NCBI GenBank assembly: GCA_913776405.1
Contig: CAJYOV010000234.1
Coordinates: forward strand, 1 to 15,426
Length of the DNA stretch: 15,426 nucleotides
Source of the DNA: Pseudobdellovibrionaceae bacterium
GTDB lineage: Bacteria > Bdellovibrionota > Bdellovibrionia > Bdellovibrionales > JAMPXM01
Reading direction: 5' to 3'
Both the position numbers and the translations under genes were made by a program. Below, in pieces: positions 6,992 through 13,869 of this stretch (position 1 is its first letter; each line of letters opens with the position of its first letter). The notes below the pieces were generated by a model. It saw nothing but the letters and a program-made list of their open reading frames with translations, ran no database searches and was not told the origin of the DNA.

Positions 6992-8022
6992 TCATCTGCT
7001 CCAGAAATTTGAGACGAGATTCGTGTAGACGTTGAACGTGACGGCTGCGCCGCTTTGAACGTTGCCCACACTTCTTTTAGCAGAGTTCGCAATTCATCTG
7101 CTGCGCTTGAGTTCGGTGCGTATTCAGGAATTGATAAGCGAAGAGCAATCGACTCTTCGCCTTGAATGCTTTCTCGAACGGCCGTCGCTGAGCAATTCGG
7201 AAGATTCGTTTGGTACCATTCGCGAATCTCTTGGCTCAGCTTTCGAGCGGGCGACAGCCGCGTCGGCACGAAGAGATGTTTAAACGAAGCCTGCATCTCA
7301 ACCGAGAACTCTTTAATGAGCGCACGGAACGTTGTCAGGTTTCTAAAATTATTGATTTTGCATTCAAGCGGAGAAATCAAAACGTCACAGGCAACTAACG
7401 CGTTCGTGATCAATCGATTCCAGTTTGGCGAACAGTCGAGAAGAACTAGATCGAATTCGCGCTTCAAATGCGAAATGACATGTTCTTTGAGCCAATACTC
7501 ACGACGATTGCGGTTGATCAGGCTCTGATCGAGTGCGACGAGCTCCGGCGTTTCTGGAATGTAGAAGAGCGTCGGCAAATCAGTAGGCTTCAAAACATCG
7601 TCGAGTGTTGCTTCACCCGTATAGAGCTGGGCCAAGCCTTTAACGGCATTCACCTGCACAAGGGCTTCTTCGAGGCTCGACTCTTCATCAAGAGCTTCGC
7701 CAAGTGATGTTGAGACATCGCCTTGCATATCGAGACCGACGACACAGGTGCGAATGCCATGAAGCGCGGCCATGCGGGCGATATTCAAAGTCAGCGACGA
7801 TTTTAAAACGCCACCTTTCGTTACGAAAACCGCAGCCGCAATCGGCGAGTTGAGTTTTGGAAGAAACCCAACTTTTTCGCCTACGAGAGGCAGATCGTGA
7901 GTCGTCCAAGATTTTAAAGTTCGATTATCTGCGCCCTTTGAAAACGGCGGAAGATTTGCTGGCGCATCTTCGGCGCCAAAAACGGACAGGGCTTTTTTCA
8001 GAGTGAAGAGAGAGTTCGACAT
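6967..8022 (-). CDS. parA: ParA/Soj-family partition ATPase
   Basis: This 351-residue P-loop ATPase has the deviant Walker A motif KGGVLKSS (Lys69 signature, Lys74), a switch I-type DMQGD (Asp99), and Walker B/switch II LVLLDCSPNWN. ParA proteins bind DNA nonspecifically in the ATP form and segregate DNA or position cargo with a partner that triggers ATP hydrolysis. The KGGVxKSS form and about 60 residues ahead of the P-loop recall plasmid type Ia ParA/SopA proteins, whose N-terminal extension allows autorepression. ATG 8022 is chosen because GGAGG lies 9 nt upstream; the more distal in-frame start at 8097 lacks one and runs through the likely promoter. The gene is followed by a 25-bp-overlapping small gene rather than a recognisable parB. 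No origin, parS cluster or mobile element is visible, so plasmid ancestry is only possible. Confidence 0.85.
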   Translation of the reverse strand: MSNSLFTLKKALSVFGAEDAPANLPPFSKGADNRTLKSWTTHDLPLVGEKVGFLPKLNSPIAAAVFVTKGGVLKSSLTLNIARMAALHGIRTCVVGLDMQGDVSTSLGEALDEESSLEEALVQVNAVKGLAQLYTGEATLDDVLKPTDLPTLFYIPETPELVALDQSLINRNRREYWLKEHVISHLKREFDLVLLDCSPNWNRLITNALVACDVLISPLECKINNFRNLTTFRALIKEFSVEMQASFKHLFVPTRLSPARKLSQEIREWYQTNLPNCSATAVRESIQGEESIALRLSIPEYAPNSSAADELRTLLKEVWATFKAAQPSRSTSTRISSQISGADECHSVSAI

Positions 8023-8050
8023 ATCTCTAGGCCTCCGCACAGATGCATCT

Positions 8051-8071
8051 CTAGTTTTGACTAGGTCTAGT
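8051..8071. promoter_or_regulatory. CTAG-rich palindrome upstream of parA (candidate operator)
   Basis: A 12-bp inverted repeat with arms ACTAG and CTAGT and a 2-nt centre lies at 8060-8071. A third CTAGT half-site is at 8051-8055 and another CTAG at 8027-8030 near the ParA ribosome site. CTAG is usually rare in bacterial DNA, so four copies in about 45 bp stand out. The position, 29-49 bp upstream of the parA ATG, suits an autorepression operator, as in plasmid par loci. Binding is inference. Confidence 0.4.
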
Positions 8072-8096
8072 TGAACAACATTCGAGATGAGGCGCA

Positions 8097-8195
8097 ATGG
8101 CTAAGTGCCTTCTGCCGCCTGAGGCTAACCGGAATCTGATTACGAAAGTGAATGAAGCGGACAAGGGGTCGAGAGAAGTAAAGAAGAAGCTCTAG
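8097..8195 (+). CDS. Possible 32-residue small ORF divergent from parA
   Basis: An ATG at 8097 is preceded by GAGG (8089-8092), 4 nt away, and opens a 32-codon frame (MAKCLLPPEANRNLITKVNE ... KKKL) ending in a TAG at 8193-8195. The peptide is Lys-rich with no membrane segment or known motif. The stop codon falls inside the hairpin that probably ends the opposite operon. It could be a real small protein divergently expressed with parA, or chance. I cannot separate these without conservation data. Confidence 0.22.
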   Translation: MAKCLLPPEANRNLITKVNEADKGSREVKKKL

Positions 8196-8217
8196 TTCAG
8201 AATCTAGAGCTTCTTCT
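8182..8217 (-). terminator. 14-bp hairpin terminator of the exporter/PLP-enzyme operon
   Basis: AGAAGAAGCTCTAG at 8182-8195 pairs perfectly with CTAGAGCTTCTTCT at 8204-8217 across an 8-nt loop. It lies 10 bp after the stop of the PLP enzyme gene. Read on the - strand, the right arm ends CTTCTTCT and runs into TTACTTCTC, a pyrimidine-rich rather than pure U tail. On the + strand the following bases are A-rich, so - strand termination is favoured. Confidence 0.7.
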
Positions 8218-8227
8218 CAAAACAAGT

Positions 8228-9526
8228 TCAAACCTTTGCGAGACCCGCCGCGAGGTCGGCAATGATGTCGTCTGCACCTTCGAGACCCAGCGAGAGACGA
8301 ATCGCTTTCGCATCGATTCCCGAAGACGACTGTTTCTCAGATGGGATCGCCGAGTGAGTCATGAAGCCCGGAACTTCAATCAACGTTTTCACGACACCGA
8401 GGCTTACTGCGAGCGTTACGCTGTAAGCGTTCTTCGCGACGTGATCGACGAATTTTTGGCATTTTCTCATGTCACCTTTAAGCGCGAAGGAAATCATCGT
8501 GCCTGGTGCGAAATCGCCTTCTGGAGTGCGGAGCATTTTTTTCGCGAGCGCTGCCTGCGGGTGAGATTGGAGGCCCGGATAGATGACTCGTTCAACTTTC
8601 GGATGCTTCTCTAAGAACTTCGCAACTTTCATCGCGGTCGCTTGTTGCTGGCCGTAACGAACTGCGAGTGTTGGAATGCCGTGAACTAGAATTTGCCAAG
8701 CGCCTCTTGGATTCAAGATTGCGCCAAAGTCTTTACGCGCGAGCTTCAACGCTTTACAGAACTTCTTCGACGTCATAACGGCGCCGCCCATTTCTGTACC
8801 GAAGCCCGAGATGTTCTTCGTGAGACTCTCTACGACCATATCGACGCCGTAGTCGGCAGGGCGTAGACCCCAAGGTGTCGCAAACGTGTTATCGACGATC
8901 ACGAGAATTTGATCGTCAGCCTTACGCTTTTTATTCGCTTTGCGAACATCCGACATAATTTTTGGAAGGTCTGCGAGTTCGAGAATCGGGTTCGTCACTG
9001 TCTCGAAATAAAGAATGCGAACCTTCGGATCTTCAAGCAGTTGGCGATGCTCGGCCGAATTTACATCGATGAATGTATTCTCGATCCCGAATCGCGGAAG
9101 CCAGTCGTTCAGAAGTGAGTACGTGCAACCGTAAAGCGTTCGGTGCGCCAAAACTTTGTGGCCCGCTTTTGCAACTGAAAGAATGGCCGAAGAAATCGCA
9201 CCCATGCCGCTTGCGAAGCTCACCGCAACATCTGTGTTGTGCATAAGAGCCAGGCTCTCTTCGAGCATCATCGTATTCGGTTCATCGAGGCGATCGTAAA
9301 TCAAAATTGGCTCAACCGTGTCGTCCGCACCGAAGCTCAAGAAGCCCTGTGCGCCGCGCTCGAGAGAATCGAGGCGGAACGTTGTTGCAGCCGTAATCGG
9401 CGGCACTAAATGACGAGAGAATTCCCACGCATGTGTCGCGGGTTTTCCGTGAATCATTTGGGTGCGGCCAGAAGCCGTGGTCTTTCTTGGAGCCTTACTA
9501 GAGGAAACACTCTTTTTTTGTGACAT
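8228..9526 (-). CDS. Cys/Met-metabolism PLP enzyme (cystathionine gamma-synthase family, methionine gamma-lyase-like features)
   Basis: This 432-residue cytosolic enzyme belongs to the PLP-dependent transsulfuration family. Visible sites are Tyr77 and Arg79 in IYDRLDEPNT (phosphate contacts from the neighbouring subunit), SFASGMGA, ETVTNP, Asp212 in VDNTFATP (pyridine N contact), and Lys237 in ESLTKNISG (Schiff-base lysine). Two positions favour C-S lyase chemistry of the methionine gamma-lyase type: Cys134 in LYGCT, where cystathionine enzymes usually have Gly, and the Lys265-Asp266 pair in RKDFGAILNP. The family as a whole splits or builds C-S bonds of cystathionine, homocysteine or methionine; exact reaction remains open. 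The N-terminus has about 24 extra Lys/Ser-rich residues. It follows the MacB-type gene by 20 bp and precedes a strong hairpin, so it is the last gene of the exporter operon. Confidence 0.82.
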   Translation of the reverse strand: MSQKKSVSSSKAPRKTTASGRTQMIHGKPATHAWEFSRHLVPPITAATTFRLDSLERGAQGFLSFGADDTVEPILIYDRLDEPNTMMLEESLALMHNTDVAVSFASGMGAISSAILSVAKAGHKVLAHRTLYGCTYSLLNDWLPRFGIENTFIDVNSAEHRQLLEDPKVRILYFETVTNPILELADLPKIMSDVRKANKKRKADDQILVIVDNTFATPWGLRPADYGVDMVVESLTKNISGFGTEMGGAVMTSKKFCKALKLARKDFGAILNPRGAWQILVHGIPTLAVRYGQQQATAMKVAKFLEKHPKVERVIYPGLQSHPQAALAKKMLRTPEGDFAPGTMISFALKGDMRKCQKFVDHVAKNAYSVTLAVSLGVVKTLIEVPGFMTHSAIPSEKQSSSGIDAKAIRLSLGLEGADDIIADLAAGLAKV

Positions 9527-9546
9527 GGGCTCGTTGTATCGGAAAC

Positions 9547-11571
9547 CTATTCGCGTCTCAAGGCCTCAATAACGTGAAGCTTTTCGGCGCGCAGCGCAGG
9601 CGTGATTCCGCTCAGAACGCCCACAACGAGGATAGAGACGACCGAGAGAAGGAGGGCCGGCCATTCCAGAACCCATTCGAATTGAAGCTTCGTGATGAGT
9701 TTAGAAGCTCCGTAAATCGCGCCTTGATAGAGCGTAAAACCAAGAACCAATCCGATGAAGCCAGCCAGCGAGCAGAGAAGAATCGACTCAACCAGGTACT
9801 GGACTCGGATACTGAAATTAGTCGCACCAAACGCTTTTCTCACACCAATTTCTTTAAACCGTTCGGACACGGAGACGAGCATCATATTTGTGATCCCGAT
9901 ACCGCCGACCGCAAGTGAAACAAGCGCGATGCCAGAAAGAAGAACGGTAAAGAGGTTTAAGAACTTATTCATCTGCGCAATCAAGATGGAATCGGAGCCA
10001 ACGTCAAAGCGCGCCGACTTCCCGTAGCGTTTATCGAAGAACGCCTTAATCGATTCGCCCGTCGCTTGCACATCGCTTCCACCTCGAAGCTGGAACGTGA
10101 TCTCTCGAATCCGTGACGACCACGGGTCAGTCACGCCTTGATAAAACGTGTAAGGCAAAAAGATTTGGAAATTGGGTTTCATCCACTCGTTGTTGCTCGA
10201 GCGTGGCTCAAGAACGCCAATCACTTTGCACGCGAATGATGATTCTTGTTGATTCAAGTAAATGACTTGGCCGATCGGCGATGAGTTTTGGAAGAGGCGT
10301 TCGTAAATGCTGTAACCAATAATGCAGACGCCTGAGCGATACTCGACATGAAACGGGCTAAAGTTCGATCCTAAAGCGAGTTTGCGGTTTGCGATCAACA
10401 GCCCGTCTTCAGATGTGCCCATCATGCGAACGTCTTGGTCAACGGTCTTGCCGCCAAACGTAACGGTCGTGTCTCGCCAAGCTGACATCATTGGTGAAAC
10501 CGCCTGAATTTGCGGAAAGATTTTTCTTAGCGGAAGAATGTCGGTTTCCCAATTGAAGCTTTGAAACGGTGTCGACACTTTATCGACCGCTTTCATCTGC
10601 CAATTTGGATAACCATAAAAGATGAAGGTGTTGACACCCATCTCAGCGTAAGACTCGATCATCTTGTGTTTCGTGAAGGTCCCTAGAGTTACCATCGACA
10701 AAACAGCTGCGATGCCGATGACAATCCCGAGCATGGTCAGCAGCGAGCGCGTTTTGTTTTGGAGAAGGCTTTGAAACGCAAGCGGGGTCAGGTGCGTGCC
10801 GACTTTCACATAGCGCACAAACTTATCCACACGTGTGATGCGAGGAAGGCGGGTGACTTCTTCGTTTTTCACGGGGGCCGAGGTCTCGCGATTGAGTCTG
10901 TCTTCGACAATTTCGCCGTCTCGAAGCACGACAACGCGGTCGCACTGGCGCGCAACTTCAGGGTCATGTGTGATGATAATAACCGTGCGGCCTTCTTTGT
11001 TCTGAGACTTCAGAATCTCCATGATCGACTGGGACGCCTTTGTGTCGAGCGCGCCTGTCGGTTCATCGGCCAAGAGAATGTGCGTGTCGTTAAGAAGTGC
11101 TCGCGCAATCGAGGCCCGCTGTTGCTGACCACCCGAGAGTTGGTTGGGGAGCGAGAAAAACTTATCGGCGAGCCCTAAAGAAGTCAGAAGCGATTTCGCA
11201 CGGGCTGTCGCATCCGGTTTTGACGGTTTCTCTGAAGGGTACTGGCCCGGAAGAAGGGTGTTCTCGAGAATGTTTGCCTTCGGCAATAAATGAAATTGCT
11301 GAAAGATGAAGCCGATCGTGCGGTTTCTCAAAAGCGCAAGATCGTCGTCTGAGAGATGTGAAATGTTTCGACCTTCGATTTCGACGGTGCCTTCGTAGGT
11401 ATTGAGAAGGCAGCCGAGAATATAAAGAAGCGTCGATTTACCGGAACCCGAGGGGCCCTGAATCGCAATAAGCTCACCGGATCGAATCTCTAGATTCAAC
11501 CGCTTCAAAACTTCGACCGTTTCACCGGATGAAGTTCGATAAGAAAAAGAGAGATCCTTTAAGCGAATCAG
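9547..11571 (-). CDS. macB: MacB-type ABC transporter (fused ATPase and FtsX-like permease)
   Basis: The N-terminal 225 residues are an ABC ATPase with Walker A GPSGSGKST, Q-loop FQQFHLLP, signature LSGGQQQRAS, Walker B ILLADEPTGALD and the H-loop THD. A membrane helix (LLTMLGIVIGIAAVLSMVTL), a large MacB-type periplasmic domain and three C-terminal FtsX-type helices follow, ending in ITPALRAEKLHVIEALRRE. This is the MacB layout: a mechanotransmission pump that drives export through an adaptor and outer-membrane factor. The first standard start codon in frame is TTG 11508, which would remove the first strand and the A-loop Tyr (LKDLSFSYR). The reading frame continues upstream to the adaptor stop, where only CTG (11571) or ATT (11568, overlapping TGA) could start it; AAGAAGG lies 6-9 nt before these. 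I use CTG, with the start uncertain. Substrate is unknown. Confidence 0.87.
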   Translation of the reverse strand: MIRLKDLSFSYRTSSGETVEVLKRLNLEIRSGELIAIQGPSGSGKSTLLYILGCLLNTYEGTVEIEGRNISHLSDDDLALLRNRTIGFIFQQFHLLPKANILENTLLPGQYPSEKPSKPDATARAKSLLTSLGLADKFFSLPNQLSGGQQQRASIARALLNDTHILLADEPTGALDTKASQSIMEILKSQNKEGRTVIIITHDPEVARQCDRVVVLRDGEIVEDRLNRETSAPVKNEEVTRLPRITRVDKFVRYVKVGTHLTPLAFQSLLQNKTRSLLTMLGIVIGIAAVLSMVTLGTFTKHKMIESYAEMGVNTFIFYGYPNWQMKAVDKVSTPFQSFNWETDILPLRKIFPQIQAVSPMMSAWRDTTVTFGGKTVDQDVRMMGTSEDGLLIANRKLALGSNFSPFHVEYRSGVCIIGYSIYERLFQNSSPIGQVIYLNQQESSFACKVIGVLEPRSSNNEWMKPNFQIFLPYTFYQGVTDPWSSRIREITFQLRGGSDVQATGESIKAFFDKRYGKSARFDVGSDSILIAQMNKFLNLFTVLLSGIALVSLAVGGIGITNMMLVSVSERFKEIGVRKAFGATNFSIRVQYLVESILLCSLAGFIGLVLGFTLYQGAIYGASKLITKLQFEWVLEWPALLLSVVSILVVGVLSGITPALRAEKLHVIEALRRE

Positions 11572-12443
11572 GATTCGCCTTCTTTCCCGATGAGCTTTAA
11601 GAAATCAATCTGGCGAACTTCATCGCCTTCTTTTAAGCCCTCAGTGATCTCGAAGACCGATTCGTTCTGAAGGCCGACTTTGATCGATCGGCGTTGACCG
11701 TCTTTCAGAATGACGAAGTAGTCTTCACCTTCTTTTTGAATGAACTCGTGAGCCAGCGTGAGAACGTTTTCTTTTTTGTTGGTCACGATGTCGACGAGTG
11801 CACTCATGCCGGGTTTAAATTCGGCGTCTGCATCGGTCACTTGGATTTTGACTGCGAAATTAACTTGCGCTCTGCCGCCCCATTGCTCGGTCGCCGTTGC
11901 CGCTTGTGAGATACTTGTGACAACACCCTTATAAGTCTTGTTGAGAATCGCCGAAGCCCGAATGATTGTCTCTAGGCCCGTTTTGAGCTTCACGACATCC
12001 ATCTCAGGAGAATTCGCATTCACGAACATTTTCGTTAGGTCATCCATACGGACAATGAAGTCTTTTGAGTCCGTGGCGCGAACGAATTGGCCCTCGCTCT
12101 TCATGACTTGTGTCACGGTGCCGGTAAAAGGCGCGCGAATTGGAAACACGTTTTCGGCTGCTTGAAGCGACTGCGCAACACTCACGAGCGGTGCATTCAT
12201 TTCGACTTGCTCACCGAGTTTTACGTAGAGCTTCTTTACGTAACCGTCGTAAGACGAGTTCACGACAGTCGTTTTGTTCGCTTCTGCAATGCCGGCGATT
12301 GTTACTCTCTGAACCAGATCTTCGCGCGAGACTTTTCCAATTCTCAAGCCGCCGCCAGTGTCGGCTTTTTTGAAGTAGGCCCAGCCACCGACCACAACTG
12401 CGAGACCCACGATTATGAATGCGAGCCATTTTTTATTGAGCAT
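11568..12443 (-). CDS. Periplasmic adaptor / membrane-fusion protein (HlyD/MacA-like, short)
   Basis: This 291-residue adaptor has an N-terminal membrane anchor (residues 5-24, KKWLAFIIVGLAVVVGGWAY), a first lipoyl half (SYDGYVKKLYVKLGEQVEMN), a second half (IRAPFTGTVTQVMKSEGQFV), a beta-barrel domain and a membrane-proximal tail (YFVILKDGQRRSIKVGLQNE). Such proteins link an inner-membrane pump to an outer-membrane channel. The helical hairpin that normally sits between the lipoyl halves is nearly absent: only about 10 residues (QSLQAAENVF). ATG 12443 is used; it overlaps the outer-membrane-factor stop by 11 bp, and the longer frame to 12539 lies inside that gene and would place 32 polar residues ahead of the anchor. 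Its TGA abuts or overlaps the MacB start. Confidence 0.82.
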   Translation of the reverse strand: MLNKKWLAFIIVGLAVVVGGWAYFKKADTGGGLRIGKVSREDLVQRVTIAGIAEANKTTVVNSSYDGYVKKLYVKLGEQVEMNAPLVSVAQSLQAAENVFPIRAPFTGTVTQVMKSEGQFVRATDSKDFIVRMDDLTKMFVNANSPEMDVVKLKTGLETIIRASAILNKTYKGVVTSISQAATATEQWGGRAQVNFAVKIQVTDADAEFKPGMSALVDIVTNKKENVLTLAHEFIQKEGEDYFVILKDGQRRSIKVGLQNESVFEITEGLKEGDEVRQIDFLKLIGKEGES

Positions 12444-13782
12444 GGGTGACCGTTTCAAAGAGCTGACCCTCGTGGTAAGTGTAACGTAAGAGTTGGTCGC
12501 GAAGTCCGAAGTACGATGTGTAAAGCTGCACCTTCGCATTCAAGAGGTCGCGAAGTGCGACGATGAGATCGAGGTAAGAAACCTTGCCTTCTCGGTAATC
12601 TCGACTCAAGAGACCGTAACTGCTCGTCTCAAGATCGAGGAGCTCGCGCGAAAGCGCATAACTTTTCGCACGCTCATTTAGACTGAACATCAGTTTCGAA
12701 TTGTCGGCCGAGAACGTATTTAGCGATGCTGTCAGTTCGCTGCTGCGTTCGTTCGCACGAGCCTGCGTGATCGAGATATTGCGGCGACGAATGCCCCAAT
12801 CCCAAATGTTGAACGTAAGGGTTCCGAGCGCGAACCACTCAGTGAATTCATTGTTGTTGATCGAAGATGCCGTGCCCAGATAATCGCCTGTGTTGTATGA
12901 CGCGCCCGCAGTTAACGAGAGCTGCGGCCAGAAATCGCGCTTCACAACGCGGACATCGTTTTGAAACGTTTCGCGCTGAAGCTCAGCGATCCGATAACGA
13001 AAATGCGATTTGATGTCGGGTGCGCGCGGCGGAAGCTTTGCAACGAGCTGGTGCTCAACCGATAGCGGCGTGAAATCGAAGTTTGGCACACCTTCTGTCA
13101 CTTCGATGCCGAGAAGCCGATTCAGTTCGACGCGTGAACGCGCCAGCGTATTCTGCGCTTGTTGAAAGTCGATTTCTGCACGCCGCTGTTCTGTTTTGAA
13201 TCGCAGATAGTCTTTGCGAGTTCGAATGCCTTGGCGATAGAGGCTCGAGACCGTCGAGAATTGTTGATTGATGATCGAAAGTTGCTGCTGCTGAACTTCG
13301 ACGAGCGCGGCATTCAAAGAGTAATTTAAGTATTCTTGGCCGACGGTGAGTGCGAGTTGATCTCGTTCGTTTTCGTATGTGAGATTCGCGATTCGATAAT
13401 TGAGGCTAGCCGTATCGTAACGAATGATGCTGATACCGTTGTCGTAGAGCTTCTCGGCGAGGGCGAGCTGAAGGGTACTCACTTTATTTGACGGAGTCGA
13501 GGGAGGATCTGTTTCTCGAAGGCCAGCTGTAGTCGAAAGATCCAAGCTTGGAAAGAAGACTGAGCGCGCGTTTCTGAGCTCAAGGTCGCGGGCGTTGACT
13601 TCAAGTTTATAAACGCGAAGGCTCGGCGAATTTTCAACGGCGTAAGTGATCGTTTGCTTGAAATTGAGAACCTGCGACGGGGCAGGTGGAGCCGGAGTCG
13701 GCTGCGGCGTTGGCGCAGGCGTCGGTTCAGCCGCGACAGCTAAAAATAAGAAACCGCAGAGAATCGCGAAGATGGCTTTCAT
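12433..13782 (-). CDS. TolC-family outer-membrane factor
   Basis: This 449-residue protein has a signal peptide (MKAIFAILCGFLFLAVAA), a Pro/Thr/Ala-rich linker (EPTPAPTPQPTPAPPAP), then two OEP repeats. Typical features are YAVENSPSLRVYKLEV at the first repeat, long coiled-coil helices rich in Gln/Glu (VEVQQQQLSIINQQFSTVSS), FFPSLDLSTTAGL and FWPQLSLTAGASYNTG strands, and YREGKVSYLDLIVALRDLLN near the end. TolC-type trimers form the outer-membrane exit duct of export pumps. It is the first gene of a run with the adaptor and MacB genes, overlapping the adaptor by 11 bp, so a tripartite exporter is well supported. Length matches the family. The start sits in an 11-bp direct repeat and has only a weak GGG ribosome site. 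It could be specific to this pump rather than a general TolC. Confidence 0.87.
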   Translation of the reverse strand: MKAIFAILCGFLFLAVAAEPTPAPTPQPTPAPPAPSQVLNFKQTITYAVENSPSLRVYKLEVNARDLELRNARSVFFPSLDLSTTAGLRETDPPSTPSNKVSTLQLALAEKLYDNGISIIRYDTASLNYRIANLTYENERDQLALTVGQEYLNYSLNAALVEVQQQQLSIINQQFSTVSSLYRQGIRTRKDYLRFKTEQRRAEIDFQQAQNTLARSRVELNRLLGIEVTEGVPNFDFTPLSVEHQLVAKLPPRAPDIKSHFRYRIAELQRETFQNDVRVVKRDFWPQLSLTAGASYNTGDYLGTASSINNNEFTEWFALGTLTFNIWDWGIRRRNISITQARANERSSELTASLNTFSADNSKLMFSLNERAKSYALSRELLDLETSSYGLLSRDYREGKVSYLDLIVALRDLLNAKVQLYTSYFGLRDQLLRYTYHEGQLFETVTHAQ

Positions 13783-13804
13783 GGCCCAAAACGATGGCCC
13801 AAAA
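13781..13804. repeat. Tandem 11-bp direct repeat over the outer-membrane-factor start
   Basis: ATGGCCCAAAA occurs at 13781-13791 and again at 13794-13804, 13 bp apart. On the - strand each copy reads TTTTGGGCCAT, so the second copy duplicates the ribosome-site region and start-adjacent bases. It may be a small tandem duplication; a regulatory role is unsupported. Confidence 0.4.
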
Positions 13805-13869
13805 GCGAGGCGAGAGCAAGAGAAAGGGCCTCTATGACAAGAAGCACTTTCTCTCTCAAAAACAGAAAC

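Noticed and set aside
8023..8097. ParA start at 8097
   Set aside because: It would translate through the CTAG palindrome and likely promoter; ATG 8022 has GGAGG upstream and a normal N-terminus.
12087..12449. A 120-codon + strand frame inside the adaptor gene
   Set aside because: It is antisense to a well-supported gene, lacks a ribosome site and shows no domain.
12444..12539. Adaptor start at 12539
   Set aside because: It lies wholly within the outer-membrane-factor gene and would bury the membrane anchor behind 32 polar residues.
13819..13854. Inverted repeat AGAGAAAG / CTTTCTCT as a terminator of the lipoprotein gene
   Set aside because: The loop is 20 nt and no U-tract follows on the - strand, so it is not a convincing intrinsic terminator.
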